The notes: a model not told the origin generated them from the letters alone. Shown: positions 1 to 5,442, numbered from the stretch's first letter. The stretch: DNA of 9,143 nt from Methylobacterium sp. (GCA_021154065.1 JAJKJG010000366.1:1-9143); one strand, 5' to 3'. Numbers and translations are program-made.

Positions 1-33
1 GACGTGGAGGGCCTTGAGCCAGAGGTAGAGCAC
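1..33 (-). CDS. hemJ: HemJ (protoporphyrinogen IX oxidase), N-terminal fragment cut by window edge
   Basis: Only eleven codons are visible, reading leftwards off the window: V(M)-LYLWLKALHV. This matches the start of HemJ proteins, which open with a first transmembrane helix containing a (L/Y)xWxKAxHV pattern and its conserved haem-ligand histidine. HemJ is a small inner-membrane oxidase that converts protoporphyrinogen IX to protoporphyrin IX in bacteria lacking HemY or HemG. I chose the GTG at 33-31 because an AAGGA ribosome binding site (45-41) lies 7 bases before it and an in-frame stop lies a few codons further upstream. The context fits: hemE is the next gene on the same strand, and the hemE-hemJ order is common in Hyphomicrobiales. 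The assignment rests on ten residues plus context, so another small membrane protein remains possible. Confidence 0.68.
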   Translation of the reverse strand, partial: MLYLWLKALHV

Positions 34-40
34 GGGCGGG

Positions 41-45
41 TCCTT
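41..45 (-). promoter_or_regulatory. Ribosome binding site of the truncated hemJ gene
   Basis: The minus strand reads AAGGA here, 7 bases before the GTG codon at 33-31. It decides the start of the otherwise hardly visible reading frame and is the main evidence that a gene begins at the left edge. Confidence 0.6.
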
Positions 46-128
46 GCGGGCGCGCCGTCATGGCAGGGGGGAGTGCCACCGGCAAGTGCGGCTTGGTGCT
101 TGTCCCCGCTACGCCCGCACGCGCCCCG

Positions 129-217
129 CTTGTCATCGCCGGGCTTGACCCGGCGATCCCGATCGGTTCGGGCCGATGGCGAGTCGGGATGGCAGGCTCA
201 AGGCCGGCCATGACAAG
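129..217. repeat. Imperfect long palindrome, REP-like intergenic repeat between hemE and hemJ
   Basis: Two 34-base arms (129-162 and 184-217) are inverted copies of each other with about six mismatches, separated by 21 bases. The arm begins CTTGTCATCGCCGGGCTTGA and ends CCCGGCGATCCCGA. Elements with this TGTCAT-GCCGGGCTTGACCCGGC-ATCC pattern are, from general knowledge, scattered between genes in many Hyphomicrobiales genomes. Transcribed from either side it would form a long GC-rich hairpin just after the hemE stop codon, so it may also end or stabilise the hemE transcript. No U-tract follows it. Confidence 0.75.
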
Positions 218-225
218 GGCGAAAC

Positions 226-1269
226 CTACTCCGCGCCCCGCACCTGCGCGATCATCGCCTCGACATGATCGATCGGCGTCTCCGGCACGATGCCGTGGCC
301 GAGGTTGAAGATGTGCAGGCGGCCGCGGGCGGCGCGCAGGATCGCGTCGACGCCGTGCCGGAGCGGATCGCCGCCGGCGACGAGCGCCAGCGGATCGAGG
401 TTGCCCTGCGTCGCGAGCCCCTCCGGAAGCTCCGGCAGGAGCAGGTCCGGCTCGAACGTCCAGTCCAGCGCGATCGCGTCGGCAAAGCCGGCCTCGACCA
501 CGCGAGCAAGGTTGGCGCCGCCGCCACGGACGAACACGATCACCCTGGCGTGCGGCCGTGCGCTCTTCAGCCCTTGCACGATCTGCCGGATCGGATCGAG
601 CGAGAGCGGCCCGAACAGCGCCGGCGGCAGCGCCGCCCCGAAGCTCTCGAATATCTGCACCGCCTCCGCGCCGGCGTCGATCTGCGCCGTCAGATAGGCG
701 ACCGAGGCCGCGGCGAGCCGGTCGACGAGGCTCAGCATGAAGCCCGGGTCGCGATAGGCGAGAAGCCGCGCCGGCGCCTGGTCCGGCGTGCCCTTGCCGG
801 CGATCATGTAGCTCGCGACGGTCCACGGGGCGCCGCAGAACCCGAGAAGCGTCGTCCCGGCGGCCAGCGCGCCCTTGACGCGGTCGAGCGTCTCGAACAC
901 CGGCGCCAAGCGCTCGAGCGGCAGCGTCTCGGCGAGCCGCGCAAGACCGGCGAGCGAGGTCACCGGATCGAGCCGCGGCCCTTCGCCCTCGAGGAAGCGC
1001 ACGTCCTGCCCGAGCGCGTGCGGCACGACGAGGATATCCGAAAACAGGATCGCGGCGTCAAATCCGAAGCGCCGGATCGGCTGCAGCGTCACCTCGGCGG
1101 CGCGGCGCGGATCGTAGCAGAGGGCGAGGAAAGAGCCGGCCTCGGCGCGAAGCTCGCGGTACTCCGGCAGATAGCGGCCGGCCTGGCGCATGAGCCAGAT
1201 CGGCAGCGGCCAGACCGGCTCGCCCGAGAGCACGCGGAGAATCGGCTTCGTCGACGGCACCGCGCTCAC
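226..1269 (-). CDS. hemE: Uroporphyrinogen decarboxylase
   Basis: This enzyme removes four acetate carboxyl groups from uroporphyrinogen III to give coproporphyrinogen III, a cytoplasmic step of haem and related tetrapyrrole synthesis. The protein has 347 residues, the usual family length. Visible features are the signature WLMRQAGRYLPEY (25-37), FSDILVVPHALG (76-87) with the catalytic aspartate D78, GAPWTVASYMI (146-156) with Y154, QIFESFG (205-211), and a C-terminal NLGHGI with H325. I chose the GTG at 1269 because AGGGGAG lies 8 bases before it and KPILRVL follows, as expected for the mature N-terminus. The reading frame stays open for 71 more codons upstream, but that part is unlike any HemE and crosses the origin-like region. 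The gene diverges from ppsR and precedes hemJ on the same strand. All key residues are present. Confidence 0.97.
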   Translation of the reverse strand: MSAVPSTKPILRVLSGEPVWPLPIWLMRQAGRYLPEYRELRAEAGSFLALCYDPRRAAEVTLQPIRRFGFDAAILFSDILVVPHALGQDVRFLEGEGPRLDPVTSLAGLARLAETLPLERLAPVFETLDRVKGALAAGTTLLGFCGAPWTVASYMIAGKGTPDQAPARLLAYRDPGFMLSLVDRLAAASVAYLTAQIDAGAEAVQIFESFGAALPPALFGPLSLDPIRQIVQGLKSARPHARVIVFVRGGGANLARVVEAGFADAIALDWTFEPDLLLPELPEGLATQGNLDPLALVAGGDPLRHGVDAILRAARGRLHIFNLGHGIVPETPIDHVEAMIAQVRGAE

Positions 1270-1277
1270 CGATCGAG

Positions 1278-1284
1278 CTCCCCT
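1278..1284 (-). promoter_or_regulatory. hemE ribosome binding site deciding a GTG start
   Basis: The minus strand reads AGGGGAG, 8 bases before the GTG at 1269-1267. It is the only strong Shine-Dalgarno match near the 5' end of hemE and supports the 347-residue product over longer versions. Confidence 0.8.
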
Positions 1285-1329
1285 AAAAAGAATCGAAGAT
1301 TCAATCTTCTCTTTTGTTGTTTCTCTTGG
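1284..1329. other. AT-rich block, candidate DNA unwinding element
   Basis: The 46 bases hold only 14 G or C (about 30%), the lowest run I see in the window. The block contains the perfect 15-base palindrome GAAGATTCAATCTTC (1295-1309). An overlapping inverted pair, GAATC (1290-1294) and GATTC (1298-1302), consists of two GANTC methylation sites. The right half of the plus strand is strongly pyrimidine-biased (1305-1327). It lies directly upstream of the hemE ribosome binding site, so it may equally belong to the hemE promoter or leader. Confidence 0.55.
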
Positions 1330-1377
1330 AGGCTGAATCGCAGAGCCGCAAGCCCGTCCACAGCCCGCGCACAGCGC

Positions 1378-1393
1378 CGCCGCCCGGGCGGCG
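1378..1393. repeat. Perfect 16-bp palindrome centred on CCCGGG
   Basis: CGCCGCCCGGGCGGCG is its own reverse complement. It sits within the origin-like gap. It could be a protein-binding site or a hairpin in a leader transcript, but perfect GC palindromes are not rare in DNA of this composition. Confidence 0.6.
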
Positions 1394-1441
1394 CGCTCCG
1401 GATCGGGGACGGAACCCGCGGGCCGGGCCTTCACGATTCGT

Positions 1442-1461
1442 AAATCCTGACAAATCCTTAA
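1442..1461. repeat. AAATCCT direct repeat with 10-bp period next to a TTAA half-site
   Basis: AAATCCT occurs at 1442-1448 and again at 1452-1458, exactly one helical turn apart. The second copy runs into TTAAC (1458-1462), which resembles one half of the CtrA recognition sequence TTAA-N7-TTAA. No good second TTAA half lies 7 bases to either side. A GANTC site (GATTC, 1435-1439) lies just before the repeat. The arrangement suggests a site for a protein binding one face of the helix, but no protein can be named. Confidence 0.4.
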
Positions 1462-1596
1462 CGCGCCATTCCGGAACGACATCGCGTTGCGGCCAAGACC
1501 GCCCTGGGCCCAGTTCTCCCGCTTCCCGGCCGCGGCGGCATCCCGCCGGGCCGTCCTGTTGATGGAAATCGGCTTCTGCCCACAGCGGCTTCGGCT

Positions 1597-1614
1597 GGAC
1601 TGTCTTGACAGGCC
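1597..1614. promoter_or_regulatory. Inverted repeat upstream of ppsR, overlapping a TTGACA hexamer
   Basis: CTGTC-TT-GACAG (1600-1611) is a perfect 5+5 palindrome. Two flanking GG/CC pairs extend it to 18 bases with one mismatched pair. It contains TTGACA (1605-1610), a consensus -35 hexamer for ppsR. No convincing -10 hexamer occurs at 16-18 bases, so I read it as a possible operator and not as a proven promoter. Confidence 0.35.
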
Positions 1615-1617
1615 GAA

Positions 1618-1626
1618 CTATCCACA
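1618..1626 (+). other. Near-consensus DnaA box
   Basis: CTATCCACA differs from the consensus TTATNCACA only at the first base. It is the best match I found in the hemE-ppsR gap. Weaker sites sharing the core CCACAGC lie in the same orientation at 1358-1364 and 1580-1586, and the box itself is followed by GC so that it shares that core (1622-1628). Confidence 0.5.
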
Positions 1627-1644
1627 GCGCTCGATCGCTCATAC

Positions 1645-2502
1645 ATGGCCGGCAGCCGGATCGGTTCAAAATTGGGGCGCAGCTACTACCATCTCCACCT
1701 CGTCTCCGACTCGACCGGCGAGACGCTGATCATGGTCGCACGCGCGGTCGCTGCCCAGTACGAGGGCGTGTCGGCGATCGAGCACGTCTATCCGCTGGTG
1801 CGCTCCCCGGCGCAGCTCGAGCGCGTCATCTCGGAGATCGAGCAGGCGCCGGGCATCGTGCTCTACACCCTTGTCGAGGCCGACCTGTCCGGCCGTCTCG
1901 AGGAGGCCTGCCGCGCCACCGGCTCGCCGCATCTCTCCGTGCTCGCGCCGGTGCACACGCTGATCCAGAGCTATCTCGGCGCGCATCAGACGGCGCGGCC
2001 GGGCGCCCAGCACATGCTCAACGCCGACTATTTCAAGCGCATCGACGCGATGAACTTCACGCTCATGCACGACGACGGGCAGTTGCCGGCCGACCTCAAC
2101 GACGCCGACGTGGTCCTGATCGGGATCAGCCGCACCTCCAAGACCCCGACCGCGATCTATCTCGCGAACCGCGGCGTCAAGACGGCGAACATCCCACTCG
2201 TCCCGAACGTGCCGGTGCCGCAGGCGCTCGAGACGGTGCGCAAGCCGCTCGTCGTCGGCCTCGTCGCGACGCCGGAGCGCATCGTCCAGATCCGGCAGAA
2301 CCGCCTCCTGTCGCTCAAGGCCGACAACGACACGGACTATGTCGATCGCGACCGGGTTGCCGAGGAGGTCGCGTTCTCGCGCCGTCTCTGCGCGCGCCAC
2401 AACTGGCCGATCATCGACGTCACCCGGCGCTCGATCGAGGAGACCGCCGCGGCGATCCTCGACCTCTACCGCGATCACCGCATGAAGTTCATCGCGGTTT
2501 GA
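1645..2502 (+). CDS. ppsR: Pyruvate, water dikinase / pyruvate, phosphate dikinase regulatory protein (DUF299)
   Basis: This family is a bifunctional ADP-dependent kinase and phosphate-dependent pyrophosphorylase. It switches PEP synthase or pyruvate phosphate dikinase off and on by threonine phosphorylation, setting flux between pyruvate and PEP. The 285-residue product has the family's usual length (about 270-290). It opens with [14 protein letters not shown] (15-28) and carries the P-loop-like motif GISRTSKTP (160-168), and IRQNRLLSL and the C-terminal [14 protein letters not shown] stretch are also typical. The ATG at 1645 is the first possible start after an in-frame TGA at 1606. No clear ribosome binding site precedes it, so a leaderless message or the TTG at 1672 cannot be excluded. 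Which dikinase it acts on cannot be told from this window. It diverges from hemE across the origin-like gap and is followed by a repeat-bearing gap before maf. Confidence 0.95.
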   Translation: MAGSRIGSKLGRSYYHLHLVSDSTGETLIMVARAVAAQYEGVSAIEHVYPLVRSPAQLERVISEIEQAPGIVLYTLVEADLSGRLEEACRATGSPHLSVLAPVHTLIQSYLGAHQTARPGAQHMLNADYFKRIDAMNFTLMHDDGQLPADLNDADVVLIGISRTSKTPTAIYLANRGVKTANIPLVPNVPVPQALETVRKPLVVGLVATPERIVQIRQNRLLSLKADNDTDYVDRDRVAEEVAFSRRLCARHNWPIIDVTRRSIEETAAAILDLYRDHRMKFIAV

Positions 2503-2522
2503 CGGCGGCCTTCCCTCGTGGG

Positions 2523-2621
2523 GAGGTCGTCCCGGCCGGAGCGCAGCGGAGAGCCGGGACCCACGGTCCCGCACCGGAGTTATGGGTCCCGGCTCGGTCT
2601 TCGGCCGTCCGGGACGACCTC
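2523..2621. repeat. Long imperfect palindrome between ppsR and maf
   Basis: The left arm 2523-2563 begins GAGGTCGTCCCGG and ends GCCGGGACCCA. It pairs with the right arm 2583-2621, which begins TGGGTCCCGGC and ends CCGGGACGACCTC. About 11-13 outer bases on each end match almost perfectly, with a looser middle. The loop itself contains a small CGGT/ACCG hairpin (2564-2576). The outer CGTCCCGG...CCGGGACCCA pattern is typical of dispersed intergenic repeats in alphaproteobacterial genomes. It fills most of the 136-base gap and could terminate ppsR transcription or act as a processing stem. It differs in sequence from the repeat at 129-217. Confidence 0.75.
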
Positions 2622-2638
2622 GGAGGGATGGTAAGCTG

Positions 2639-3247
2639 ATGAGCTCCCTCTGGCTCGGCAAGGAGCCTCTTCTTCTCGCCTCTACCAGCGCGACCCGGCG
2701 GATACTGCTCGAATCCGCCGGATTGCCGATCGCCGTCGAAGCGCCGGGCGTCGACGAGCGCCTGATCGAGGCCGCGATCCAGGGCTCGCCACAGGATCTC
2801 ACCAGCCTGCTTGCGGCCAAGAAGGCGCTCGCGGTCTCCTGCCGCCGGCCTGCCCGGATCGTGGTCGGCGCCGACCAGGTGCTCGCGCTCGACGGCGCGA
2901 TCATGCACAAGCCCGAGGACGGTGCGGCCGCGCGGCGGCAGCTCGCGCGTCTCTCCGGGCGCACGCACCATCTCCACAGCGCTTTTGCCATCGCCCAGGA
3001 CGGCGCGATCCTCCGGGACGGTTTCGATACGGCGCGGCTCACGATGCGGGCGCTCGATGATGCCGCGATCGGCCGTTACCTCGATCTCGCCGGCGAGGAC
3101 GTGTCGCGAAGCGTCGGCGGCTATCGCCTCGAGAGCGTCGGCGTCCACCTCTTCGAGCGGATCGAGGGCGACCACACGACCATCCTCGGATTGCCGCTCC
3201 TGCGGCTGCTCGCAGCCTTGCGGTCTCTCGGCCTCTTGGTCATGTGA
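2639..3247 (+). CDS. maf: Maf family nucleoside triphosphate pyrophosphatase
   Basis: Maf proteins hydrolyse non-canonical or unwanted nucleoside triphosphates to monophosphate and pyrophosphate, a house-cleaning role in the cytoplasm. The 202-residue product shows LLLASTSATRR (11-21), a lysine-rich KKALA segment (61-65), VVGADQVLALDG (75-86) with the catalytic aspartate D79, KPED (91-94), LSGRTHHLHSA (105-115), and GGYRLES plus IEGDHTTILGLPL near the C-terminus. I chose the ATG at 2639 because LWLGKEPLLLAS then begins the protein as in relatives. GGAGGG (2622-2627) lies upstream, at a rather long spacing of about 11 bases. An upstream in-frame ATG at 2582 would put coding sequence inside the palindromic repeat. 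The substrate (dTTP/UTP, m7GTP or other) cannot be assigned. The stop is 4 bases before aroE, so the two are probably co-transcribed. Confidence 0.93.
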   Translation: MSSLWLGKEPLLLASTSATRRILLESAGLPIAVEAPGVDERLIEAAIQGSPQDLTSLLAAKKALAVSCRRPARIVVGADQVLALDGAIMHKPEDGAAARRQLARLSGRTHHLHSAFAIAQDGAILRDGFDTARLTMRALDDAAIGRYLDLAGEDVSRSVGGYRLESVGVHLFERIEGDHTTILGLPLLRLLAALRSLGLLVM

Positions 3248-3251
3248 AGTC

Positions 3252-4085
3252 ATGAGCATCCCGAAGGCCTTCGTCGCCGGGCATCCGATCGCGCATTCGC
3301 GCTCGCCGCTGATCCACGGCCATTGGCTGGAGCAGCATGGGCTTGCGGGCTCGTATGAGCGCATCGACGTCGAGCCGCAGAATTTCGACGCGTTCTTCCG
3401 CGGCTTTGCCGAGAACGGCTTTCGCGGCGGCAACGTCACCATCCCGCACAAGGAGGCCGCCTTTCGCCTCGCCGACCAGACGACCGAGCGGGCGCGGCGG
3501 CTTGCGGCCGTGAACACGCTGTGGATCGAGGACGGCCGCGTGCACGGCGACAACACCGACGTCACCGGCTTCCTCGGCAACCTGGAGGACGCGCTTGGCG
3601 CATGGCGCGCCGACGTCGCGCTCGTGCTCGGCGCCGGCGGCGCGGCGCGAGGCGTCGTCGCGGGACTGCTCGAGCGCGGCGTCGAGAAGATCGTCGTCGC
3701 GAACCGCACCGACGGCAAGGCGCAGGAGCTCGCGGCGTTCGCGCCGGGCCGGATCGCGCCGGCGGCGTGGCACGATATCCCGGCACTGCTCCCGCAAGCC
3801 GACCTCCTCGTCAACACGACCTCGCTCGGCATGGCCGGCGCGCCGGCGCTCGACGTCGATCTCGCCGGACTTTCGCGCGACGCGATCGTCGCCGACATCG
3901 TCTACGTGCCGCTCGAGACGCCGCTCCTGAGGCAGGCGCGCGCCCGAGGGCATCGCGCCGTCGACGGCCTCGGCATGCTGCTGCACCAGGCGGTGCCGGG
4001 CTTTGCGCGCTGGTTCGGCGTGACGCCGACGGTCACGCCCGCGCTACGCGCCCTGATCGCGGCCGATATCGAGGGCAGGCGATGA
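3252..4085 (+). CDS. aroE: Shikimate 5-dehydrogenase (NADP-dependent)
   Basis: The enzyme reduces 3-dehydroshikimate to shikimate with NADPH in the pathway to aromatic amino acids. The 277 residues include the substrate-binding SRS motif (16-18), NVTIPHK (61-67) with catalytic lysine K67, NTD (101-103) with catalytic aspartate D103, the glycine-rich GAGGAA (127-132) of the Rossmann fold, and NRT (151-153), which in the NADP-using AroE class contacts the 2'-phosphate. NTTSLGM and GLGMLLHQA follow in the C-terminal half. All key residues are present. The ATG at 3252 gives MSIPKAFVAGHPIAHS, the normal N-terminus, 4 bases after the maf stop. Its stop codon overlaps the coaE start as ATGA (4082-4085), suggesting coupled translation. 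Confidence 0.97.
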   Translation: MSIPKAFVAGHPIAHSRSPLIHGHWLEQHGLAGSYERIDVEPQNFDAFFRGFAENGFRGGNVTIPHKEAAFRLADQTTERARRLAAVNTLWIEDGRVHGDNTDVTGFLGNLEDALGAWRADVALVLGAGGAARGVVAGLLERGVEKIVVANRTDGKAQELAAFAPGRIAPAAWHDIPALLPQADLLVNTTSLGMAGAPALDVDLAGLSRDAIVADIVYVPLETPLLRQARARGHRAVDGLGMLLHQAVPGFARWFGVTPTVTPALRALIAADIEGRR

Positions 4086-4702
4086 CCTTCGTCCTCGGCC
4101 TCACCGGCTCGATCGGCATGGGGAAGTCGGCAACCGCGGCGATGTTCAGGGCGCTCGGCGTTCCGGTCCACGACGCCGATGCGGTCGTGCACGCGCTCTA
4201 TCGCGGCGCCGCCGCCCCGCTCATCGCGAAGGCATTTCCGGGCACCGTCGCGGACGGGGTCGTCGATCGTTCGGCGCTCGGCAAGGAGGTGCTCGGTCAG
4301 CCGGAGCGCTTGAAGGAACTCGAGGCGATCGTGCATCCGCTCGTCCGCGCCGAGCGCCATGGGTTCCTTACCGCCGCGGTCGCGGCGCGCGCGCCGGTCG
4401 CGGTGATCGACATCCCGCTCCTGTTCGAGACCGGCGGCGAGCGCGACTGCGACGCGGTCCTCGTCGTCACCGCGAGTCGGGAGGTGCAGCGCGCGCGCGT
4501 CCTCGCCCGCGCCGGGATGACGGCGGAGAAGTTCGCAGCGATCGCCGCAAAGCAGATGCCGGACGAGGAAAAACGGGAAAAGGCGCATTTCCTTGTGGAC
4601 ACCGGCCGCGGCTTTGCTGCCGCCGAGCGCCAAGTCGGCGATATCCTGCGTGCCCTTGCCGGACGGCCGGGCGGCGTGCTCGCCCGGACGGCCGGGACCT
4701 GA
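4082..4702 (+). CDS. coaE: Dephospho-CoA kinase
   Basis: CoaE phosphorylates the 3'-hydroxyl of dephospho-CoA with ATP, the last step of coenzyme A synthesis. The 206-residue product has the P-loop GLTGSIGMGKS (6-16), HDADA (30-34), the HPLVR segment (85-89), DIPLLFE (110-116), a lid region with arginines at 137 and 139, and the C-terminal KQMPDEEK...LVDTG segment (157-175). It overlaps aroE by 4 bases and is followed 8 bases later by dnaQ. The last 13 or so residues (GRPGGVLARTAGT) extend beyond the conserved fold. They are encoded across a 13-base direct repeat, CCGGACGGCCGGG, at 4659-4671 and 4684-4696, so this tail may have been gained from repeat DNA. The rest of the protein is ordinary. 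Confidence 0.96.
   Translation: MTFVLGLTGSIGMGKSATAAMFRALGVPVHDADAVVHALYRGAAAPLIAKAFPGTVADGVVDRSALGKEVLGQPERLKELEAIVHPLVRAERHGFLTAAVAARAPVAVIDIPLLFETGGERDCDAVLVVTASREVQRARVLARAGMTAEKFAAIAAKQMPDEEKREKAHFLVDTGRGFAAAERQVGDILRALAGRPGGVLARTAGT
4659..4696 (+). repeat. 13-bp direct repeat inside the 3' end of coaE
   Basis: CCGGACGGCCGGG occurs twice, 25 bases apart from start to start. The second copy, with one more leading C, shares the 12-mer CCCGGACGGCCG with the reverse complement of the right arm of the ppsR-maf palindrome (within 2583-2621). It encodes the non-conserved CoaE tail. The shared 12-mer could be chance at this base composition. Confidence 0.5.
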
Positions 4703-4710
4703 AGCGGATC

Positions 4711-5403
4711 ATGCGCGAGATCATTCTCGACACCGAGACGACGGGAACCGATCCGGCCGCCGGCGACCGCGTGATCGAGATCGGCTGCGTCGAGCTCGTC
4801 AACCAGTTCCCGACCGGGCGCACCTTCCACGCCTACGTCAACCCGCAGCGCTCGGTGTCGCAGGGAGCGTTCAACGTCCACGGCCTTTCCGAGGCCTTCC
4901 TCGCCGACAAGCCGGTCTTCGCCGCCGTCGCGGAGCCGCTCCTGGAGTTTGTCGGCGACGGCCGGCTCGTCATCCACAACGCCGGCTTCGACATCGCCTT
5001 CCTGAACGCCGAGTTCGCCCGCACCGGGCACCCGGCGCTCGACATGATGCGGGTCGTCGACACGCTGTCGCTGGCGCGCCGCAAGCATCCGGGCGCGCCG
5101 AACAACCTCGACGCGCTCTGCGCCCGCTACGGGATCGACAATTCGCGCCGCACCAAGCACGGCGCGCTCCTCGACGCCGAGCTCCTGTCCGAGGTCTACA
5201 TCGAGCTCATCGGCGGCAAGCAGGCCGATCTCAACCTGTCGCTGCGCCCGGCCGTCGCCGCCCAGTCGAGCATCGTCGTCGCGGCGCGTAGCCGCGTCGC
5301 GGTCTCGCGCCTCACCGACGCCGAGCGCGACGCTCACCTCTCCTTCATCGCGAGCCTCGGCGTCGCGGCGATCTGGCGCGACTACGTGGTCATCGGAGAA
5401 TAG
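4711..5403 (+). CDS. dnaQ: DNA polymerase III epsilon subunit (3'-5' proofreading exonuclease)
   Basis: DnaQ removes mispaired bases during chromosome replication as part of the polymerase III core. The 230-residue product contains the DEDDh exonuclease fold. Exo I is LDTETTG with D7 and E9. Exo II is HNAGFDIAFLN with D94. Exo III is RRTKHGALLDAELL with H150 and D155. These correspond to E. coli epsilon D12, E14, D103, H162 and D167. The C-terminal part after about residue 180 (SLRPAVAAQS onwards) corresponds to the segment that binds the alpha subunit and is less conserved. The ATG at 4711 lies 8 bases after the coaE stop, preceded by only a weak purine stretch. It is the last gene of the maf-aroE-coaE-dnaQ run and converges with secB 49 bases later. 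Confidence 0.97.
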   Translation: MREIILDTETTGTDPAAGDRVIEIGCVELVNQFPTGRTFHAYVNPQRSVSQGAFNVHGLSEAFLADKPVFAAVAEPLLEFVGDGRLVIHNAGFDIAFLNAEFARTGHPALDMMRVVDTLSLARRKHPGAPNNLDALCARYGIDNSRRTKHGALLDAELLSEVYIELIGGKQADLNLSLRPAVAAQSSIVVAARSRVAVSRLTDAERDAHLSFIASLGVAAIWRDYVVIGE

Positions 5404-5410
5404 CCGTCAT

Positions 5411-5442
5411 TCCGGGCCTTAAGCGCAGCGGCGCGCCCCGGA
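5411..5442. terminator. Hairpin between the convergent genes dnaQ and secB
   Basis: TCCGGG (5411-5416) pairs with CCCGGA (5437-5442) across a 20-base GC-rich loop. The 49-base gap between the two stop codons contains little else, so a bidirectional terminator is plausible. No T-run follows on either strand, so classical intrinsic termination is not shown. The preceding CGTCAT and the overall pattern resemble one end of a CGTCATTCCGGG-type intergenic repeat seen in this bacterial order, possibly truncated. Confidence 0.4.

Larger units (their letters stand above)
1270..1644. other. oriC: Putative chromosomal replication origin (oriC) between hemE and ppsR
   Basis: This is a 375-bp gene-free stretch between two divergent genes. 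Known: the Caulobacter crescentus origin lies beside hemE, origins of several Rhizobiales and of Rickettsia map to the hemE region, and the gene on the other side (RP001 type) is, as I recall, of the same family as ppsR. Seen here: an AT-rich block at 1284-1329 (about 30% G+C against about 70% overall); four GANTC sites at 1290, 1298, 1335 and 1435; a DnaA box with one mismatch (CTATCCACA, 1618-1626); two more CCACAGC cores in the same orientation; a TTAA half-site at 1458; a 10-base-spaced direct repeat; and several perfect palindromes. Flanking genes read outwards, as expected for leading strands of two diverging forks. The origin call is inference. The stretch must also hold the promoters of hemE and ppsR, whose -10/-35 elements I could not place with confidence. 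Confidence 0.7.

Noticed and set aside
4..213. Small plus-strand open frame at the left end
   Set aside because: It runs over the start of hemJ on the other strand and through the palindromic repeat, with no ribosome binding site.
265..1443. Long plus-strand open frame (392 codons) opposite hemE
   Set aside because: It is very rich in R, E and A and is the mirror of a proven gene in GC-rich DNA.
1270..1482. 71-codon upstream extension of hemE (ATG at 1482)
   Set aside because: The added residues do not resemble HemE, they cross the origin-like region, and a good ribosome binding site precedes the GTG at 1269.
1301..1669. Minus-strand open frame of 122 codons across the hemE-ppsR gap
   Set aside because: No recognisable domain or ribosome binding site, and it overlaps the starts of the flanking region; open frames of this length are expected at this GC content.
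2582..2638. Longer N-terminus for maf from ATG 2582
   Set aside because: It would be encoded by the right arm of the palindromic repeat and does not match the family N-terminus.
1666..3042. Long minus-strand open frame (458 codons) opposite ppsR and maf
   Set aside because: It spans two real genes and the repeat between them, and its composition is that of an antisense shadow.
2489..3898. Long minus-strand open frame (469 codons) opposite maf and aroE
   Set aside because: Both genes on the other strand have complete catalytic motifs; this frame shows no recognisable domain.
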